This document shows positions 62,851 through 64,000 of a stretch of 64,000 nt of DNA, one piece after another; position 1 is the stretch's first letter; every line of letters starts with the position of its first letter. The position numbers and the translations under genes were made by a program. The notes beneath the pieces were generated by a model that was given only the letters and a program-made list of their open reading frames with translations, was not told the origin of the DNA and ran no database searches. Source of the DNA: Thiomicrorhabdus sp041583835 (GTDB lineage: Bacteria; Pseudomonadota; Gammaproteobacteria; Thiomicrospirales; Thiomicrospiraceae); assembly GCF_041583835.1 (NCBI RefSeq), contig NZ_JBFHFC010000009.1:26786-90785 (forward strand), written 5' to 3'.

Positions 62851-62895
62851 AACAGGCCCGGTCTTCATTAAAAGACCGGGCCTGTTGCGTTTTTG
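62851..62895. terminator. Long bidirectional terminator between yaaA and hslO
   Basis: The 15-bp perfect stem AACAGGCCCGGTCTT / AAGACCGGGCCTGTT with loop CATTAA is one of the strongest structures in the window, followed by GCGTTTTTG. It lies between convergent genes. Confidence 0.9.
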
Positions 62896-62925
62896 AATAT
62901 CTAATTTTAAGAATGAATTAGCCGT

Positions 62926-63786
62926 TTATTGGAGCGTATCGGCTTCTTTTGCAAACAGTGCGTCGATGTCATCTTGATTGAAACGCATGTGGAAGTTGCA
63001 GATTTCATTGTGGATCACAATTTCGCCTTGTTCTTCCAACACTTTGCGCACTTCGGCTTCGCCCAGTGACTTAAGCATCGCTTCGACACGTTCTCTGTCC
63101 TGCGGGCATTCATAAGCCACTTCCTGAGCTTCAAACAGTTCAATCACTTCTTCGTGGAACAGACGGTGTAATAATTCTTCTACCGGAAGGGTCGTAAGTT
63201 CCTCGTCTTTGACCGTCGTGGTCAAATGAATGATGCGATCCCAACCGTCGGCATCGTGCCCGTCGGTTTCAGGCATTTTCTGAATCAATACGCCACCGAT
63301 GTTATTGTCATCTGCGGCCAGCCAGATTTTGGAAGGCAGTTGTTCCGACTGACTTAAGAAAGTCTCGAACGATTCGGCAATGCTATCGCCTTCACGCGGA
63401 ACATAAGATTGAAAGTGGTGTTGAGTTTGGGTGTTTTCCATGGTCACCAGAATCTGTCCGTCGCCGAGCAATTCGTCAATGGTCGATTCCGTGGTAATCG
63501 TCTGATTGGTCTTGGCGACGCCACGGATTTTCAGGTCGTGAGTAACTTCAACCACCAATAGCGTTATCGGTCCCGTGCCTTGAACTTGCAATGTGATACG
63601 GCCTTCGTGTTTCATGCCGTTAGCCATCAATACCGACATGGCGGTCAGTTCGCCCAATAGCTTGACGATCGCCTGTGGATAATGACGGTCTTTCAGCATC
63701 GACTGCCAGCTGTCTTCAAGACGAATGTGCTGACCACGGATGTTGAGTTCTTTAAATAAAAAACGTTGTACGGCGTTGTGTGACAT
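62926..63786 (-). CDS. hslO: Hsp33 family chaperone HslO with reduced zinc switch (286 aa)
   Basis: Hsp33 becomes an active holdase when oxidised. The N-terminal chaperone body is typical (RGQHIRLEDSWQ, LGELTAMSVLMANGMKHEGR). In E. coli the C-terminal switch has CxC and CxxC, four cysteines that hold zinc. Here the first pair reads CPQ (C227, the second cysteine replaced by Q) and the second reads NEIC (C263, the first replaced by N). Only two cysteines remain. The protein is otherwise full length. It could still form one disulfide but should not bind zinc in the known way. Confidence 0.93.
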   Translation of the reverse strand: MSHNAVQRFLFKELNIRGQHIRLEDSWQSMLKDRHYPQAIVKLLGELTAMSVLMANGMKHEGRITLQVQGTGPITLLVVEVTHDLKIRGVAKTNQTITTESTIDELLGDGQILVTMENTQTQHHFQSYVPREGDSIAESFETFLSQSEQLPSKIWLAADDNNIGGVLIQKMPETDGHDADGWDRIIHLTTTVKDEELTTLPVEELLHRLFHEEVIELFEAQEVAYECPQDRERVEAMLKSLGEAEVRKVLEEQGEIVIHNEICNFHMRFNQDDIDALFAKEADTLQ

Positions 63787-63824
63787 GGTTTATTTACTCT
63801 TACTACACTAAGTCTATTGTTTAA

Positions 63825-64000
63825 TTATGGTGCAGTCTGCATTGTTTCTTTTGCCTGCAAATCTGCGTGGTACGAGGAGCGCACCATTGGGCCGGAGGCG
63901 ACGTTGGTGAATCCCATTTCATAACCGGCTTCTTCGACCTGTTTGAATTCTTCCGGCGTCCAGTATTTTTTGACGGCCAGGTGGAAGTTACTCGGTTGCA
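63825..64000 (-). CDS. lipA: Lipoyl synthase LipA, C-terminal fragment (cut by window end)
   Basis: Only the last 57 residues are in the window, on the reverse strand, and they end at the stop 63825-63827. The visible part contains FHLAVKKYWTPEEF and VASGPMVRSSYHAD, where the RSSYHA ending is diagnostic for LipA; this serine coordinates the auxiliary [4Fe-4S] cluster in the family. The radical-SAM cysteine motifs lie beyond the window edge. LipA inserts sulfur to make lipoyl groups. It is upstream of hslO in the same direction, with a 38-nt gap. Confidence 0.93.
   Translation of the reverse strand, partial: QPSNFHLAVKKYWTPEEFKQVEEAGYEMGFTNVASGPMVRSSYHADLQAKETMQTAP

Noticed and set aside
1..64000. 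CRISPR arrays, tRNA or rRNA genes, IS elements
   Set aside because: No regularly spaced direct repeats, no cloverleaf-like segment with CCA end in the intergenic gaps, and no transposase-like protein was seen by eye. A tRNAscan or CRISPR search would be decisive.

Overview
The window reads as chromosomal core sequence of a marine or halotolerant gammaproteobacterium. Gene content and order (petABC-radA, ypjD-corB beside ffh, rpsP-rimM-trmD-rplS, lptD-surA-pdxA-ksgA-apaH, an ectABC-ask operon) fit the Thiomicrospira/Hydrogenovibrio/Thiomicrorhabdus group. That lineage call is inference from gene order and protein character, not a database result. No rRNA, tRNA, CRISPR array, prophage or insertion sequence was seen. 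Nearly all of the sequence is coding, and short intergenic gaps often end in strong stem-loop/T-tract terminators.

Layout. 1-2.6 kb: cytochrome bc1 operon petABC, then radA, a FadL-type outer-membrane porin, and a reverse block (ypjD-type cytochrome-assembly-like membrane protein, CorB/YfjD-type CBS protein, inositol monophosphatase) divergent from ffh. 10.4-12.4 kb: ribosomal operon rpsP-rimM-trmD-rplS, then xerD and dsbC. 14.3-18.7 kb (reverse): SH3/coiled-coil anchor protein overlapping valS, and an orphan, very short flagellin. 19.3-26.4 kb: nitrogen-assimilation region with glnK-amtB, a membrane methyltransferase, glnE and glnA; both glnK and glnA carry sigma-54-type -24/-12 promoters. 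26.8-37.3 kb: complete phosphate island pstC-pstA-pstB-phoU-phoB-phoR, pit (reverse) and pstS. The pstC and pstS promoters have Pho boxes at the same distance from the -10 element.

37.4-43.7 kb: a ferredoxin, a single-domain voltage-gated cation channel with an unusually acidic selectivity filter, and the ectoine operon ectA-ectB-ectC-ask with a translationally coupled membrane TPR protein at its end. The ectA gene follows a leader of about 285 nt with stem-loops and a small ORF. 43.8-53.9 kb: periplasmic DsrE-like protein, BolA, then the reverse block apaH-ksgA-pdxA-surA-lptD, divergent from amgK-murU (peptidoglycan sugar recycling). 54-64 kb: rluF, a solo HicA-like protein, a bile-acid-type symporter, a periplasmic rhodanese, an EamA transporter, a hybrid histidine kinase coupled to a REC-EAL protein, yaaA, an Hsp33 that lacks two of the four zinc-switch cysteines, and the 3' end of lipA.

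The window combines respiration (bc1), nutrient sensing for N (PII/GlnE/GlnA/sigma-54) and P (Pst/PhoBR), osmoprotection (ectoine) and envelope biogenesis (LptD, SurA, AmgK/MurU, DsbC). The best candidates for something new are the ectoine operon with its structured leader and coupled TPR membrane protein, the acidic-filter channel beside it, the reduced Hsp33 switch and the mini-flagellin.
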